This document shows positions 44,920 through 53,747 of a DNA stretch of 64,000 nt, one piece after another. The notes under the pieces are model-generated. The model was not told where the DNA came from, made no database searches, and saw only the letters and a program-made list of their open reading frames with translations. The stretch covers positions 124,001 through 188,000 of the forward strand of contig CAVVOX010000005.1 in assembly GCA_963749875.1 (NCBI GenBank). The letters run 5' to 3'. The number at the start of each line of letters is the position of its first letter. Position 1 is the stretch's first letter. The position numbers and the translations under genes are program-made. The DNA comes from JAHQVI01 sp963749875 (GTDB lineage: Bacteria; Pseudomonadota; Alphaproteobacteria; Rhizobiales; Rhodomicrobiaceae).

Positions 44920-45258
44920 ATGGATCTGGAATTCTGGCGCAAACGCCTCCTGCAGGAAAAGCAGGAACTGGAAAGCCTTAGCGAGGATGCACGCGAGGCG
45001 CGGGGAACCGTTGCCCTCGATCAGCAGGGTGTGGGCCGCCTTTCCCGTGCGGACGCGATGCAGCAGCAGGCGATGGCCATGGAGTCGGAGCGGCGGCGGC
45101 GTCTCCGGGCGCGGCAGATCGAGGCTGCCCTGGAGCGGATCGAGAACCGAGAGTTCGGCTATTGCGTCAAATGCGGCGAGTCGATTGCCGGTGAGAGGCT
45201 CAATGCGGATCCGACAAGCGCATGCTGCGTCGATTGCGCAAGCGCAGGACGGCGCTGA
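44920..45258 (+). CDS. DksA/TraR-family zinc-finger protein
   Basis: 112 residues from ATG 44920 (MDLEFWRKRLLQEKQELESL). A long helical coiled-coil segment (AMQQQAMAMESERRRRLRARQI, about residues 45-70) precedes the zinc finger YCVKCGESIAGERLNADPTS...CCVDC (C-x2-C-x17-C-x2-C). It is shorter than E. coli DksA, resembling the small alphaproteobacterial TraR/DksA proteins thought to bind the RNA polymerase secondary channel. Confidence 0.88.
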   Translation: MDLEFWRKRLLQEKQELESLSEDAREARGTVALDQQGVGRLSRADAMQQQAMAMESERRRRLRARQIEAALERIENREFGYCVKCGESIAGERLNADPTSACCVDCASAGRR

Positions 45259-45467
45259 GATCGCCCCCCTCCCAACCCAGCCGCTCGCGGCGATGACGTC
45301 CCGACTGGCGCGGCCGCGTTCGCCAACATTGTCAAAGTCGCCAAGGCCCTCTGGCGCTCTGCGCTGTTGAGCGCCATTTGACGCTGTGCAGCAAGTTGCT
45401 AAATTCCATGTAACGGCTTTTTGCGTTGGAAGTGGAGAATTTGGATAACCGTCAGAAATTATCGGCT

Positions 45468-46578
45468 ATGCAGCGCGGGAAAGATCTTCATTTTGCCAAG
45501 GAGCTGGCGGCCCACGCTTTCGGCGCGCATGGCGAGATCACGAGCCTGAATGATCTCAACGAGCGCTCGCGGGCGATATTCCGCCAGATCATAGAGACTT
45601 ACCTGGCGACGGGTGAGCCCGTCGGCTCGCGCAATGTCAGCCGGCAGCTCCCCATGACGCTCTCGCCTGCATCGGTGCGCAATGTGATGGCCGACCTGGA
45701 AGCGCTTGGCCTGATCTATTCGCCTCACACCAGCGCCGGACGCCTGCCCACCGAAGGCGGCCTGCGGCTGTTCGTCGACGGGCTGTTGGAAATCGGGGAT
45801 CTGGCGCATGATGAGCGCGCCCAGATCGAGGCGCAGATGACCGGCCAGCTCACCATGAATGAGCTGCTCTCGGAGGCCAGCGAAATGCTTTCCGGCCTGT
45901 CCAGTTGCGCCGGCGTGGTCCTCACCGAGAAACTCAATCGGCGAATCAAGCATTTCGAATTCGTCAGTCTCGACACCGAACGCGCCTTGATCGTGCTGGT
46001 CGGCGAGGATGGGACGATCGAGAACCGTCTCCTCAACCTTCCCCAGGGGCTGCCGGTCTCCGCCCTCACGGAGGCAACGAACTATCTCAATTCGCGTCTC
46101 CTCGGCGTCACGCTCGGCGAGGCGCGCGAAAAGATCGAGAAGGATCTGGCGGCAAAAAAAGCGCAGCTGGATGAGCTGACGGCGAAGGTTGTGCAGTCAG
46201 GGCTTGCGCAATGGTCGGGCGGGAAGGAGGAGTCGAAGAGCCTCATCGTGCGCGGCCAATCTCACCTGCTGAACGATCTCAACGCCATTGAGGATCTTGA
46301 ACGCATCCGCCTGCTCTTCGACGATCTGGAATCCAAGCGCGAGATCATGCAACTGCTCAATCTGACGGAAGCGGCGGAAGGCGTCCGGATTTTCATCGGC
46401 TCGGAGAATCAGTTGTTTTCTCTGTCGGGATCGTCGTTGATTGTGGCGCCATTCAGCGACTCTGGAACATAAAATTGTCGGTGTTTTGGGGGTAATAGGC
46501 CCGACACGCATGAATTATGCTCGGATTATCCCCATGGTTGATTACACGGCGAGGCTGGTTGGCCGCCTCCTGACTTGA
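45468..46578 (+). CDS. hrcA: Heat-inducible transcription repressor HrcA, frame broken near 46463
   Basis: The first frame contains the winged helix LNERSRAIFRQIIETYLATG, SVRNVMADLEALGLIYSPHT, and the GAF-like domain ending FIGSENQLFSLSGSSLIVAP, but stops at 46472. The next frame continues without gap as KIVGVLGVIGPTRMNYARII, then PMVDYTARLVGRLLT to TGA 46578, the normal HrcA C-terminus. Removing one base between 46459 and 46466, beside GACTC, restores it. The start is uncertain: TTG 45426, TTG 45441 and ATG 45468 are all in frame; I chose ATG. I saw no CIRCE element upstream. Followed by grpE, the usual order. Confidence 0.92.
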
Positions 46579-46655
46579 TTATTGCGGCGGCCTTGCCAAT
46601 ATCCGAACTAAATCGTCGTCAAGACAATGCTCTACCAGCGGAGGGTAGAACCCGA

Positions 46656-47597
46656 ATGGAAGAAGACAAGCGCGGCCCTGCCGAAGCCGATGATCACTCC
46701 GCGAACACCGCGCCGGAAAGCGGGGACGCGGAGGAGGAGACGCGGGCGAATGCCGGAGCCGGGTCCGATGCCAGCTCCGATTTGGCTGCCGAGATCGAGA
46801 AGCTGAAGGCCGAAAATACGGAGCTTAAGGACAAGTCGCTCCGGCTCGTGGCCGAAATGGAGAATCTGCGCCGCCGCACGGAGCGCGACAAGTCCGAATT
46901 CTCCAAATATGCGATTTCCGAGTTCGCCCGCGAAATGATCGGCGTGGGGGACAATATCCATCGCGCCATCGAAGCGGTCCCGAAGGAAGCGGTTACGCAA
47001 GACCCCGCTTTGCGCAGCTTCGTCGAGGGGGTCGAAATGACCGAGCGCGAGCTGCTGAAGATCCTCGAGAAATATCAAATCAAGCGCTTCGACCCACAGG
47101 GTGAGCCGTTCAATCCGCATCTCCATGAGGCGATGACCAAGATCGAAGTGCCGAATGTACCTGCCGACACCGTCGTTCAGGTCATTCATGCCGGCTATAT
47201 GATCGGCGAGCGCGTCTTGCGGCCGGCGGCTGTCATCGTCGCAAAAGGCGGGGAGGGCTCCGAGGCTTCCAAGACCGGCGCGGAAGAGAAGCAGGACAAG
47301 GAAGAGCCGCTGCCGCCAGGAGCGATGAAGATCCCGGAGGAGGTTGCCTCCGGCACCCCGCGCGGCGGCGGCGCCAATGCGGACACGCAGCAGACTGTGC
47401 TGGGCCGTGACTTCCAGGCGCATCGGCGGCGTCAGGGCGGGGCGCCCGTCGAAGCCGGCGAGCGCATGTCGTCGCAATCTCGCCGGCCGCGTTCACCGGC
47501 GGGCGACCAGTCCTATAGCGAGGTTCGGCCGAGCAGCAGTTCGTCAAACACCAAACCGTCCGCTCTCCACAAGCCGGTCATCTCGCGCAACGATTAG
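46656..47597 (+). CDS. grpE: Nucleotide exchange factor GrpE with an unusual C-terminal extension
   Basis: 313 residues from ATG 46656 (GGAGGG upstream), about 100 longer than usual. Residues 1-45 are acidic and disordered, about 45-100 a coiled coil (EIEKLKAENTELKDKSLRLVAEMENLRRR), then the GrpE beta domain to about residue 200 (NPHLHEAMTKIEVPNVPADT, GYMIGERVLRPAAVIVAKG). The last 110 residues are low complexity, Ser/Arg/Pro/Gly-rich (SQSRRPRSPAGDQSYSEV, SSSSSNTKPS). The extension is in frame with no visible break. Acts with DnaK; dnaK/dnaJ are not in the window. Confidence 0.92.
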   Translation: MEEDKRGPAEADDHSANTAPESGDAEEETRANAGAGSDASSDLAAEIEKLKAENTELKDKSLRLVAEMENLRRRTERDKSEFSKYAISEFAREMIGVGDNIHRAIEAVPKEAVTQDPALRSFVEGVEMTERELLKILEKYQIKRFDPQGEPFNPHLHEAMTKIEVPNVPADTVVQVIHAGYMIGERVLRPAAVIVAKGGEGSEASKTGAEEKQDKEEPLPPGAMKIPEEVASGTPRGGGANADTQQTVLGRDFQAHRRRQGGAPVEAGERMSSQSRRPRSPAGDQSYSEVRPSSSSSNTKPSALHKPVISRND

Positions 47598-47649
47598 AGG
47601 CGGATTGCTTTAATCGGAAACGGTCCACCGATCTTGCCAAGCACCCCGA

Positions 47650-47780
47650 CGTCATTCCCGCGCAAGCGGGAATCCAGTAGACGCAGGTGTCTTTGATCAG
47701 ATCGAAGTGCTGCGGCGTACTGGATCCCCCCATCCATCCCCGCCTTCGCGGGGACATGCTTGGACGCGCGAAGCGCTAAC
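47650..47780. repeat. Composite palindromic repeat between grpE and pssA
   Basis: A hairpin ATTCCCGCGCAAGCGGGAAT and a longer inverted pair (CCAGTA...GACGCAG with CTGCGGCGTACTGG) are followed by one CTAG-family unit 1 in reverse (CATCCCCGCCTTCGCGGGG, then ATGCTTGGACGCGCG). It lies between convergent genes and could act as a terminator. Confidence 0.75.
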
Positions 47781-47864
47781 CGAGAGGACTGTTTCCATCT
47801 CATCTGAGCTTGCGTTAGCCGGCGTCCAATTCCATAAGTGGACCGCGCTGACGCCCGGCCCAGC

Positions 47865-48746
47865 CTAGGGCTGGGAGGTGTGCTCCTGGTGCCGGGGCTG
47901 CGCGTCTTCGCCGGGTTCGGCGCTATGCGAGATGGCGGGAGCATCGATGGTCTCATGTTGACGGGCCATCCTGGTGTAACGCCGGGCGCTGAGCGGTATC
48001 AGCGTGAGATACGCAAGACAGCCAAGCGTCAGGGACAGATAGGGGTAGGTCACCAGCGTCGCGACCAGCACGACGGCGAGCGCGATGACCGGCGCGATAT
48101 ATTCCGGCTCGATGCGCCGGCCGATCAATTTGCCCGAGAACGTCCGGATACGACTCGCCATGAGCGCCGCGATCAGAATGGCGTAAACGGTGATCACGGG
48201 TGAGAAAATCCAGGATTTCGGTACCCCCAGCCCCTCGACGTAGAGCGGCAGCAGCAGCAGGATCGCTCCCGCGGGCGCCGGCACTCCGATGAAATAGGCA
48301 TTCTCCCACATCGGCTTTCCGGGGCCGTCCAGCGCGACGTTGAAACGCGCAAGGCGCAGAGCCGTCGCGACGGCGAAGACCAGAACGACGATCCAGCCGA
48401 GGCTCCTCACGTCGGAGAATCCCCAAAGATAAAGCACGACCGCCGGCGCGACGCCGAAACAGACGAAATCCGATAGGGAATCGAGCTCCGCGCCGAATCG
48501 CGACGACGCTTTCAGGAGACGCGCCATGCGCCCGTCCAATCCGTCGAGCGCCGCCGCGCCCGCAATCGCCGCCAGCGCGAGATCGAACCGTCCTTCCATA
48601 GCCATGCGGATGGATGTGAGGCCCACGCACAGGCCGAGCAGCGTCACCACGTTCGGGATGAGGATACGCATGGGCACGCTCTGCCGACGTGCACGGAGAA
48701 AGGCGCGGCGGCTATTGATCATCCGGTCGGAAAGGCGGTGCTTCAT
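47865..48746 (-). CDS. pssA: CDP-diacylglycerol--serine O-phosphatidyltransferase PssA
   Basis: 293 residues from ATG 48746 (the longer frame would need a TTG). The CDP-alcohol phosphatidyltransferase signature DG-x2-AR-x8-G-x3-D-x3-D is seen in LDGLDGRMARLLKASSRFGA followed by ELDSLSD. Six to eight membrane helices follow. Makes phosphatidylserine, precursor of phosphatidylethanolamine. The usual partner psd is not upstream here; gluQ is. Confidence 0.92.
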   Translation of the reverse strand: MKHRLSDRMINSRRAFLRARRQSVPMRILIPNVVTLLGLCVGLTSIRMAMEGRFDLALAAIAGAAALDGLDGRMARLLKASSRFGAELDSLSDFVCFGVAPAVVLYLWGFSDVRSLGWIVVLVFAVATALRLARFNVALDGPGKPMWENAYFIGVPAPAGAILLLLPLYVEGLGVPKSWIFSPVITVYAILIAALMASRIRTFSGKLIGRRIEPEYIAPVIALAVVLVATLVTYPYLSLTLGCLAYLTLIPLSARRYTRMARQHETIDAPAISHSAEPGEDAQPRHQEHTSQP

Positions 48747-48797
48747 ATCGGGGCGTTTCAAACTTCCGTACTGTTCCTGGTTATTTACGCATGGAAA

Positions 48798-49688
48798 TCA
48801 TAATTCGTCCCGAAAACCTATCATTTCCCTGATCTGCCGCGCGGTCGCGCCTTCTTCCCGAAGGCTCCTGAGGCTCTTGTCGCGATGGGATTTGGACAGT
48901 TTGCGGCCCTCCCGATCGACGATCAGCGGGTGGTGGCAATAGACCGGCTCGGGCAGATCAAGGAGGATTTGCAGCAGCCGGTGAATGTCTGTCGCCGCTA
49001 AGAGGTCCGTGCCGCGCGTCACATGGCTGACCCCTTGGAGCGCATCGTCGGTCACGACCGCAATATGGTAGCTCGTCGGGACGTCCTTGCGCGCAAGAAT
49101 GATGTCGCCCCATCGTTCGGGCCGGGCTTCGACGAGCGTCTCGCTGCCATCTTCGCTCAGGCTGCGAAAGCCAATTACGCCGCCGGCCTTCTCGCGCGCC
49201 AGGGCGGCCGCCGCTTTCATGTCGAGGCGCAAGGCGTAAGGCTCGCCCGCTGTAATCCGCACTTCGCTGATTTCGGCGGGGACGTTTCGGTAGAGGCCCG
49301 GATAAAGCGGCGCTCCGTCGGGGTCGCACTCGCCCAGCCTGCCTTTGGCGGTCATGGCCTGGACAATTTCGCTTCGCGTGGCGAAACAGGGATAGACCAG
49401 CCCCAGCTCCCTGAGCATGGCGACAGGCTTGGCGAAATCATCGAAATGTTCGGACTGGCGCCGGGCCGGCCGATCCCACTCGAAGCCCAGCCAGGCAAGG
49501 TCGTCATAGATCGCAGCTTCAAATTCCGCGCGTGAACGGCCGAGATCGATATCCTCGATCCGCAAAAGCAGCCGGCCGCCGTGGCGCCGCGCCATGGCTT
49601 GCGTGAACAGTGCCGAATAGGCGTGCCCGAGATGTAAAAAGCCGTTCGGGCTCGGTGCGAAACGGAAAACAGGTCTGGCATCTTGCAT
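48798..49688 (-). CDS. gluQRS: Glutamyl-Q tRNA(Asp) synthetase
   Basis: 296 residues, a GluRS catalytic-domain paralogue without the anticodon-binding half. HIGH-type motif FAPSPNGFLHLGHAYSAL, RIEDIDLGRSR, and KMSKS-type GRKLSKSHRDKSLRSL are present. It glutamylates queuosine at the wobble position of tRNA(Asp); a tRNA-Asp gene with anticodon GUC lies at 61005. The GluQ-type zinc cysteines are not all evident (YPCFATRSEI keeps only one of the usual pair). Confidence 0.92.
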   Translation of the reverse strand: MQDARPVFRFAPSPNGFLHLGHAYSALFTQAMARRHGGRLLLRIEDIDLGRSRAEFEAAIYDDLAWLGFEWDRPARRQSEHFDDFAKPVAMLRELGLVYPCFATRSEIVQAMTAKGRLGECDPDGAPLYPGLYRNVPAEISEVRITAGEPYALRLDMKAAAALAREKAGGVIGFRSLSEDGSETLVEARPERWGDIILARKDVPTSYHIAVVTDDALQGVSHVTRGTDLLAATDIHRLLQILLDLPEPVYCHHPLIVDREGRKLSKSHRDKSLRSLREEGATARQIREMIGFRDEL

Positions 49689-49772
49689 TCCGTCATCTTC
49701 ACCCTTGGGAAAATTTCTGCAATATGCCTCTTATCCTAGCTGTCACGGCTCACCAAGCCAGCGGAGATCTTC

Positions 49773-50459
49773 ATGACCGAACCTGTTCGAAAGCTCGACG
49801 GCCCACGCATCATGCCTGCCTCCGGTGGCGCGGCCAAGCAGCTTGTCGTCATCGTGCATGGCTATGGTGCGAACGGCAATGATCTGATCTCTCTCGGCAA
49901 TTACTGGCGCGGCGTGCTGCCTGACGCGGCCTTCATCGCCCCTGACGCGCCGGAGCCCTGTCCCGGCAATCCGTATGGCGGGCGTCAGTGGTTCGGCCTG
50001 ACGTTCCGCGACATGCAGGAACGCTGGCGCGGCGTTCAGAAGGCGGCACCGGATGTCAATGCCTTCCTCGACCAGGAGCTGGCCGCCCTGGGGCTTGGCG
50101 ACGAGGCACTGGCGCTCGTGGGATTCAGCCAGGGCGCGATGATGGCGCTGCATGTCGGCCTGCGCCGGGCAAAGACGATGGCGGCGCTTGTCGCCTATTC
50201 CGGCGTGATGGTCGAACCGAACCGGCTGAGAGCGGATATGACGGCGCGTCCGCCTATTCTGCTGGTTCACGGCGAACAGGACGATGTGATCCCGGTCGAG
50301 GCCATCCATCAGGCGCGGTCCGCGCTGGCGGGCGCCGGTCTTGCGGTCGAATGGCACATCCGCCCGGAGATGGGGCATGGCATCGATCCGGAGGGTCTGG
50401 AGATCGGCGGGCGCTTTCTCGCCAACGCATTCAGGCCCGAAAGCCAGCGCGAAGCTTAG
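49773..50459 (+). CDS. Alpha/beta hydrolase, carboxylesterase/phospholipase type
   Basis: 228 residues of the YpfH/carboxylesterase-2 family. Oxyanion region VVIVHGYGANGNDLISL, nucleophile elbow GFSQGAMMAL, aspartate in HGEQDDVIPVEAI, and histidine in EMGHGID form the complete catalytic triad. No signal peptide, so cytoplasmic. The stop codon overlaps the convergent denD stop by four bases. Confidence 0.88.
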   Translation: MTEPVRKLDGPRIMPASGGAAKQLVVIVHGYGANGNDLISLGNYWRGVLPDAAFIAPDAPEPCPGNPYGGRQWFGLTFRDMQERWRGVQKAAPDVNAFLDQELAALGLGDEALALVGFSQGAMMALHVGLRRAKTMAALVAYSGVMVEPNRLRADMTARPPILLVHGEQDDVIPVEAIHQARSALAGAGLAVEWHIRPEMGHGIDPEGLEIGGRFLANAFRPESQREA

Positions 50460-51439
50460 CCGACCAGCTCATAATCTTCGGCGAAGCCCCGCAAGATGTC
50501 AGCCGCGCTCCGGTCGGGAGTGAGGCCGAGCCGCCTCGCCTCTTCGGCGACGATGATGGATGGCCAGCTATCGACGATCGACTGTATGTCGTCATTCACT
50601 TCCCAGCTAATCCTCCCGCGCGGTCCGGCATGATCGAGGCTCTCGACGGTCGCGGCCAATTCCGAAAGCGGAACGGTCAGTGCGGGCATGTTCATCGCCC
50701 TTGTATGACCGAAGCGGTCGGCCGGAATTTCATGCAGGCGGATCAGAGAGTTGACCGCGTTCCGCACCGATGCGACCGGGATGCAGGTCTCCGGTTTGAG
50801 CGGACAGACGACATTTCTGCCGAGCAAGGGTTCTCTCAGCACCGCCCCGACATGGTCCGAGAGCGAAGCGCTCGACGGCTCCGGACGCACGATGACCACC
50901 GGCAGACGCAGCGCACGCCCGTCGATGAAGCCATGCCGGCTGTAATCGTCGATCAGGAGCTCGGCTATGGCCTTCGCGGTGCCATAGGAGGTTTGCGGAT
51001 TGCGGGCCACTCTGTCATCGACGCGTTCCGGCAACGGGCCGCCAAAGGTCGCGATGGAGCTGGCGAAGACAAAACGCGGACGCGTGCCTTGCGTGCGGCA
51101 ACGTTCCAGAAGCGCGATCATGCCGAGAATATTGACCGTGAGGCCGCGCTCGAAGTCCTGCTCCGATTCCGACGTCAAGGCAGCCGCAAGATGGAAAATG
51201 CTGTCGATGCGCTTCTCGAAGACGCGCTTCAGATAATCCGGGGCGCTGATATCGCCGATCTCGACCCTCAGGCGCGGATCGTTGAGCTCGCGTAGGAGGG
51301 TGCTGTTGCGGCTGGTGAGGACGATTTCGTCGATCTGCTCGGCCCGGTTGCCGTCACGGCCGAGAGCTGGTTCCGCGAGCAGTTCTTTGACCAGTCGCTT
51401 GCCGATGAAACCGCCCGCTCCCGTGACCAGAACGCGCAT
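50456..51439 (-). CDS. denD: D-erythronate dehydrogenase DenD-like SDR
   Basis: About 327 residues. Extended SDR with RVLVTGAGGFIGKRLVKELL, then IDSIFHLAAALTSESEQDFE, FASSIATFGGPLP (catalytic Ser/Thr) and TSYGTAKAIAELLIDDYSR (Tyr-x3-Lys). The later segments ALRLPVVIVRP and VASVRNAVNSLIRLHE are typical of DenD, which oxidises D-erythronate in four-carbon acid catabolism. The kinase and isomerase partners are absent here, so the substrate is tentative. ATG 51439 is preferred over ATG 51445 because GGGAG is then well spaced. Confidence 0.8.
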   Translation of the reverse strand: MRVLVTGAGGFIGKRLVKELLAEPALGRDGNRAEQIDEIVLTSRNSTLLRELNDPRLRVEIGDISAPDYLKRVFEKRIDSIFHLAAALTSESEQDFERGLTVNILGMIALLERCRTQGTRPRFVFASSIATFGGPLPERVDDRVARNPQTSYGTAKAIAELLIDDYSRHGFIDGRALRLPVVIVRPEPSSASLSDHVGAVLREPLLGRNVVCPLKPETCIPVASVRNAVNSLIRLHEIPADRFGHTRAMNMPALTVPLSELAATVESLDHAGPRGRISWEVNDDIQSIVDSWPSIIVAEEARRLGLTPDRSAADILRGFAEDYELVG

Positions 51440-51445
51440 CCGCAT

Positions 51446-51680
51446 CTCCCTGGCGTTCCTAAAGGGTCATCATACAGCGAGAATGAGACGGCTGTAAAAT
51501 GAGGACCCTAACGAGGTTGAGGCGAATGGGCGCCTCCCGATCATCGGGGAGTGCTCGCCGGAAGCGTGGCCCAACGCGCATTCGAACTTGCGGAAAAGCA
51601 CCTTATTGCAAGCGGTTCATACGAAATGGACCGGCGCAGCGGCCTTGCACGGATGGGGGCGCGATTTCAAACTTTTTGTC
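51446..51680. other. Intergenic region upstream of the metal-transporter operators
   Basis: Roughly 235 bases with no recognisable gene; it presumably carries the denD promoter and the -35 region of the troA promoter. Confidence 0.4.
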
Positions 51681-51751
51681 TGCAAATAATTTGCACTTGC
51701 AAAACACATCCGTTCGCTCCTACATTCTAGTTGCAAATAATTTGCAACTAG
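51681..51751. promoter_or_regulatory. Two Fur/Mur-type palindromic operators of the troABCD operon
   Basis: TGCAAATAATTTGCA (51681-51695) and a second copy centred in a perfect 25-bp palindrome at 51727-51751 (CTAGTTGCAAAT, one central A, and its mirror). The core TTGCAAATnATTTGCAA resembles alphaproteobacterial Mur/Fur (manganese/iron) boxes more than Zur boxes. The second palindrome ends one base before an ATG. Confidence 0.7.
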
Positions 51752-52756
51752 ATGGGGGATTGTTCGAAGTTGGCCCAATTCCTAAGACGCTCCGTTCTGG
51801 CGGCGATTGCGGCAGCGTTGATGTTGGGCCTCATGCCCGCGGCCTTCGTATCGGCCAGCACGGCAAAGCCTCTCACCATCGTCGCGACGACCAGCATGAT
51901 CGCCGACGCCGTCCGTCAGGTCGGCGGCAAGCATGTCGAGGTGACCGCGCTGATGGGGCCGGGCGTCGATCCTCACATCTATCGCCAGACCCGCTCCGAT
52001 ATTGCCGCCATGACCCGCGCCGATGCCGTCTTCTGGCACGGGCTTTATCTGGAAGCGCAGCTCGAAGAGTTCCTCAAGACGCTCAGCCGGCGCAGGGCCG
52101 TGGTCGCACTCGCCGAATATTTGCCGAAAGACAGGTTGATCTCTCACGACACCTATCATGGCCGCTACGATCCGCATATCTGGATGGATCCCCGCCGCTG
52201 GAAGACCGTCGTTCTGGCGGCGCGCGACGAGTTGACCAAGCTGGCGCCCGAAGCCAAGGCCGATTTCGCCGCCAATGCCGAGGGTCACCTCGCCGAGATC
52301 GACGCCCTCGCCGCCTATTCGGACAAGGTCCTCGCATCCGTTCCCAAAACGGCGCGCGTCCTGGTCACGGCGCATGATGCCTTCAACTATTTCGGCCGCG
52401 CGTTCGGTTTCGAGGTGCTCGGCATTCAGGGGATTTCGACGGAAAGCGAGGCCGGGCTGAAACGGGTCGAGACCCTTGTCGACGCCATCGTCGACCGCAA
52501 GATCGGCGCGATCTTCGTGGAATCCTCCGTTTCGGACCGGAACGTCAAAGCGCTGGTCGAAGGCGCGGCGGCCAAGAGTCACGAGGTGGTGATCGGCGGC
52601 GAGCTGTTTTCCGATGCGATGGGCCAGCCCGGCACCTATGAGGGCACCTATCTCGGCATGATCGATCATAACGTCACCGTCATCACGCGCGCGCTCGGCG
52701 GCAAGGCGCCCGCAAAAGGCATGAACGGGCGTCTCACCCCGATATTGAGGAGTTAG
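51752..52756 (+). CDS. TroA/MntA-type metal ABC transporter substrate-binding protein
   Basis: 334 residues from ATG 51752; that ATG has no ribosome site and abuts the operator, so TTG 51770 (GGGGGA ten bases upstream, signal peptide immediately following) is a serious alternative. Signal peptide FLRRSVLAAIAAALMLGL, cleavage near VSAS. Cluster A-I motifs: MGPGVDPHIYRQTRSDIAAM, HGRYDPHIWMDPRRWK, LVTAHDAFNYFGRAFGFEVL, and IFVESSVSDRN. These match TroA/MntA rather than ZnuA (no long His loop). Binds Mn2+ or Zn2+ in the periplasm. Confidence 0.88.
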   Translation: MGDCSKLAQFLRRSVLAAIAAALMLGLMPAAFVSASTAKPLTIVATTSMIADAVRQVGGKHVEVTALMGPGVDPHIYRQTRSDIAAMTRADAVFWHGLYLEAQLEEFLKTLSRRRAVVALAEYLPKDRLISHDTYHGRYDPHIWMDPRRWKTVVLAARDELTKLAPEAKADFAANAEGHLAEIDALAAYSDKVLASVPKTARVLVTAHDAFNYFGRAFGFEVLGIQGISTESEAGLKRVETLVDAIVDRKIGAIFVESSVSDRNVKALVEGAAAKSHEVVIGGELFSDAMGQPGTYEGTYLGMIDHNVTVITRALGGKAPAKGMNGRLTPILRS

Positions 52757-52760
52757 ACAG

Positions 52761-53591
52761 ATGAGCTTACCGGCGGAAGACCTCTTTGCCGTCCCTCCCA
52801 CGGACAGGCGGCAGAGCGTCGATAGTCCGCTCGCCATCTCCGGGCTGACGGTCAGCTATGGCGAAAAGCCGGTGCTTTTCTCCGTGGACTTCATAACGCC
52901 GCCCGGCGTGATGATGGCGATCGTCGGACCGAACGGTGCGGGGAAATCGTCCCTCATCAAGGCGGCGCTCGGGATCGTGCCGAAACTTGCCGGCGAGGTC
53001 ACGGTCTTCGGCCGGCGCTATGAGGAGGCGCGGCACCGGATCGCCTATGTGCCGCAGCGTGCGAGCGTGGATTGGGACTTCCCGGCGACCGTTCTCGACG
53101 TCGTGCTGATGGGGCTTTATCGCGACATCGGCCTTCTGCGCTTTGCGGGCCAAAGACATAAGACGCGGGCCTTGGAATGCCTGGAGCGCGTCGGTATGAC
53201 GGCATTCGCCGACAGACAGATCGGCCAGCTCTCCGGCGGACAGCAGCAGCGCGTCTTTCTCGCCCGCGCGCTCGCCCAGCAGGCCGACCTTTACATCATG
53301 GACGAGCCCTTTGCCGGGGTCGATGCCGCGACGGAGCGCGCCATCGTCGCCGTGCTCAAGGAGCTGAACGCGGCCGGCAAGACGATCATATGCGTGCATC
53401 ACGATCTGGCGACCGTGGCCGATTATTTCGACCATGTGCTGCTGATCAATGTGCGCAAGATCGCCGACGGCCCGGTTGAGAGCACCTTCACCTCGGAGAA
53501 CCTCCAGGCGACATATGGCGGACGGCTGGCAGCCACCCATGTGGCGGAGGTCGCGAGATCGCCCGGCTTGGGCATCGCGGGCCAGTCATGA
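52761..53591 (+). CDS. TroB/MntB-type metal ABC transporter ATPase
   Basis: 276 residues. Walker A GPNGAGKSSLIKAALG, Q-loop IAYVPQRASVDWDFPATV (typical of Mn/Zn ABC ATPases), signature LSGGQQQRVFLARALA, Walker B LYIMDEPFAGVD, and H-loop CVHHDLATV. It follows troA after 4 bases. A complete palindromic repeat lies between it and the first permease gene. Confidence 0.92.
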   Translation: MSLPAEDLFAVPPTDRRQSVDSPLAISGLTVSYGEKPVLFSVDFITPPGVMMAIVGPNGAGKSSLIKAALGIVPKLAGEVTVFGRRYEEARHRIAYVPQRASVDWDFPATVLDVVLMGLYRDIGLLRFAGQRHKTRALECLERVGMTAFADRQIGQLSGGQQQRVFLARALAQQADLYIMDEPFAGVDAATERAIVAVLKELNAAGKTIICVHHDLATVADYFDHVLLINVRKIADGPVESTFTSENLQATYGGRLAATHVAEVARSPGLGIAGQS

Positions 53592-53599
53592 TCGCTCCG

Positions 53600-53729
53600 C
53601 TAGATCAACCGTCGTTCAAGTGGGCTCACTTGGACGAGGTCAAGTTGATCTATTTCAAAAGACGAGCGCAACTGTTCCCGCGTCCATCCCCGCTTTCGTG
53701 GGGACATGCTTGGACGCGCGTTGCGCTAA
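53600..53729. repeat. CTAG-ended palindromic repeat, complete copy within the tro operon
   Basis: Unit 2 first (CTAGATCAACCG..., ending GTTGATCTA), then unit 1 (GCGCAACTGTTCCCGCG..., ending GCGCGTTGCGCTA). It sits 9 bases after the ATPase stop and 18 bases before the permease ATG, so any transcript through the operon must contain its hairpins. Confidence 0.88.
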
Positions 53730-53747
53730 GGCTTTGGCAGGTTTGAA

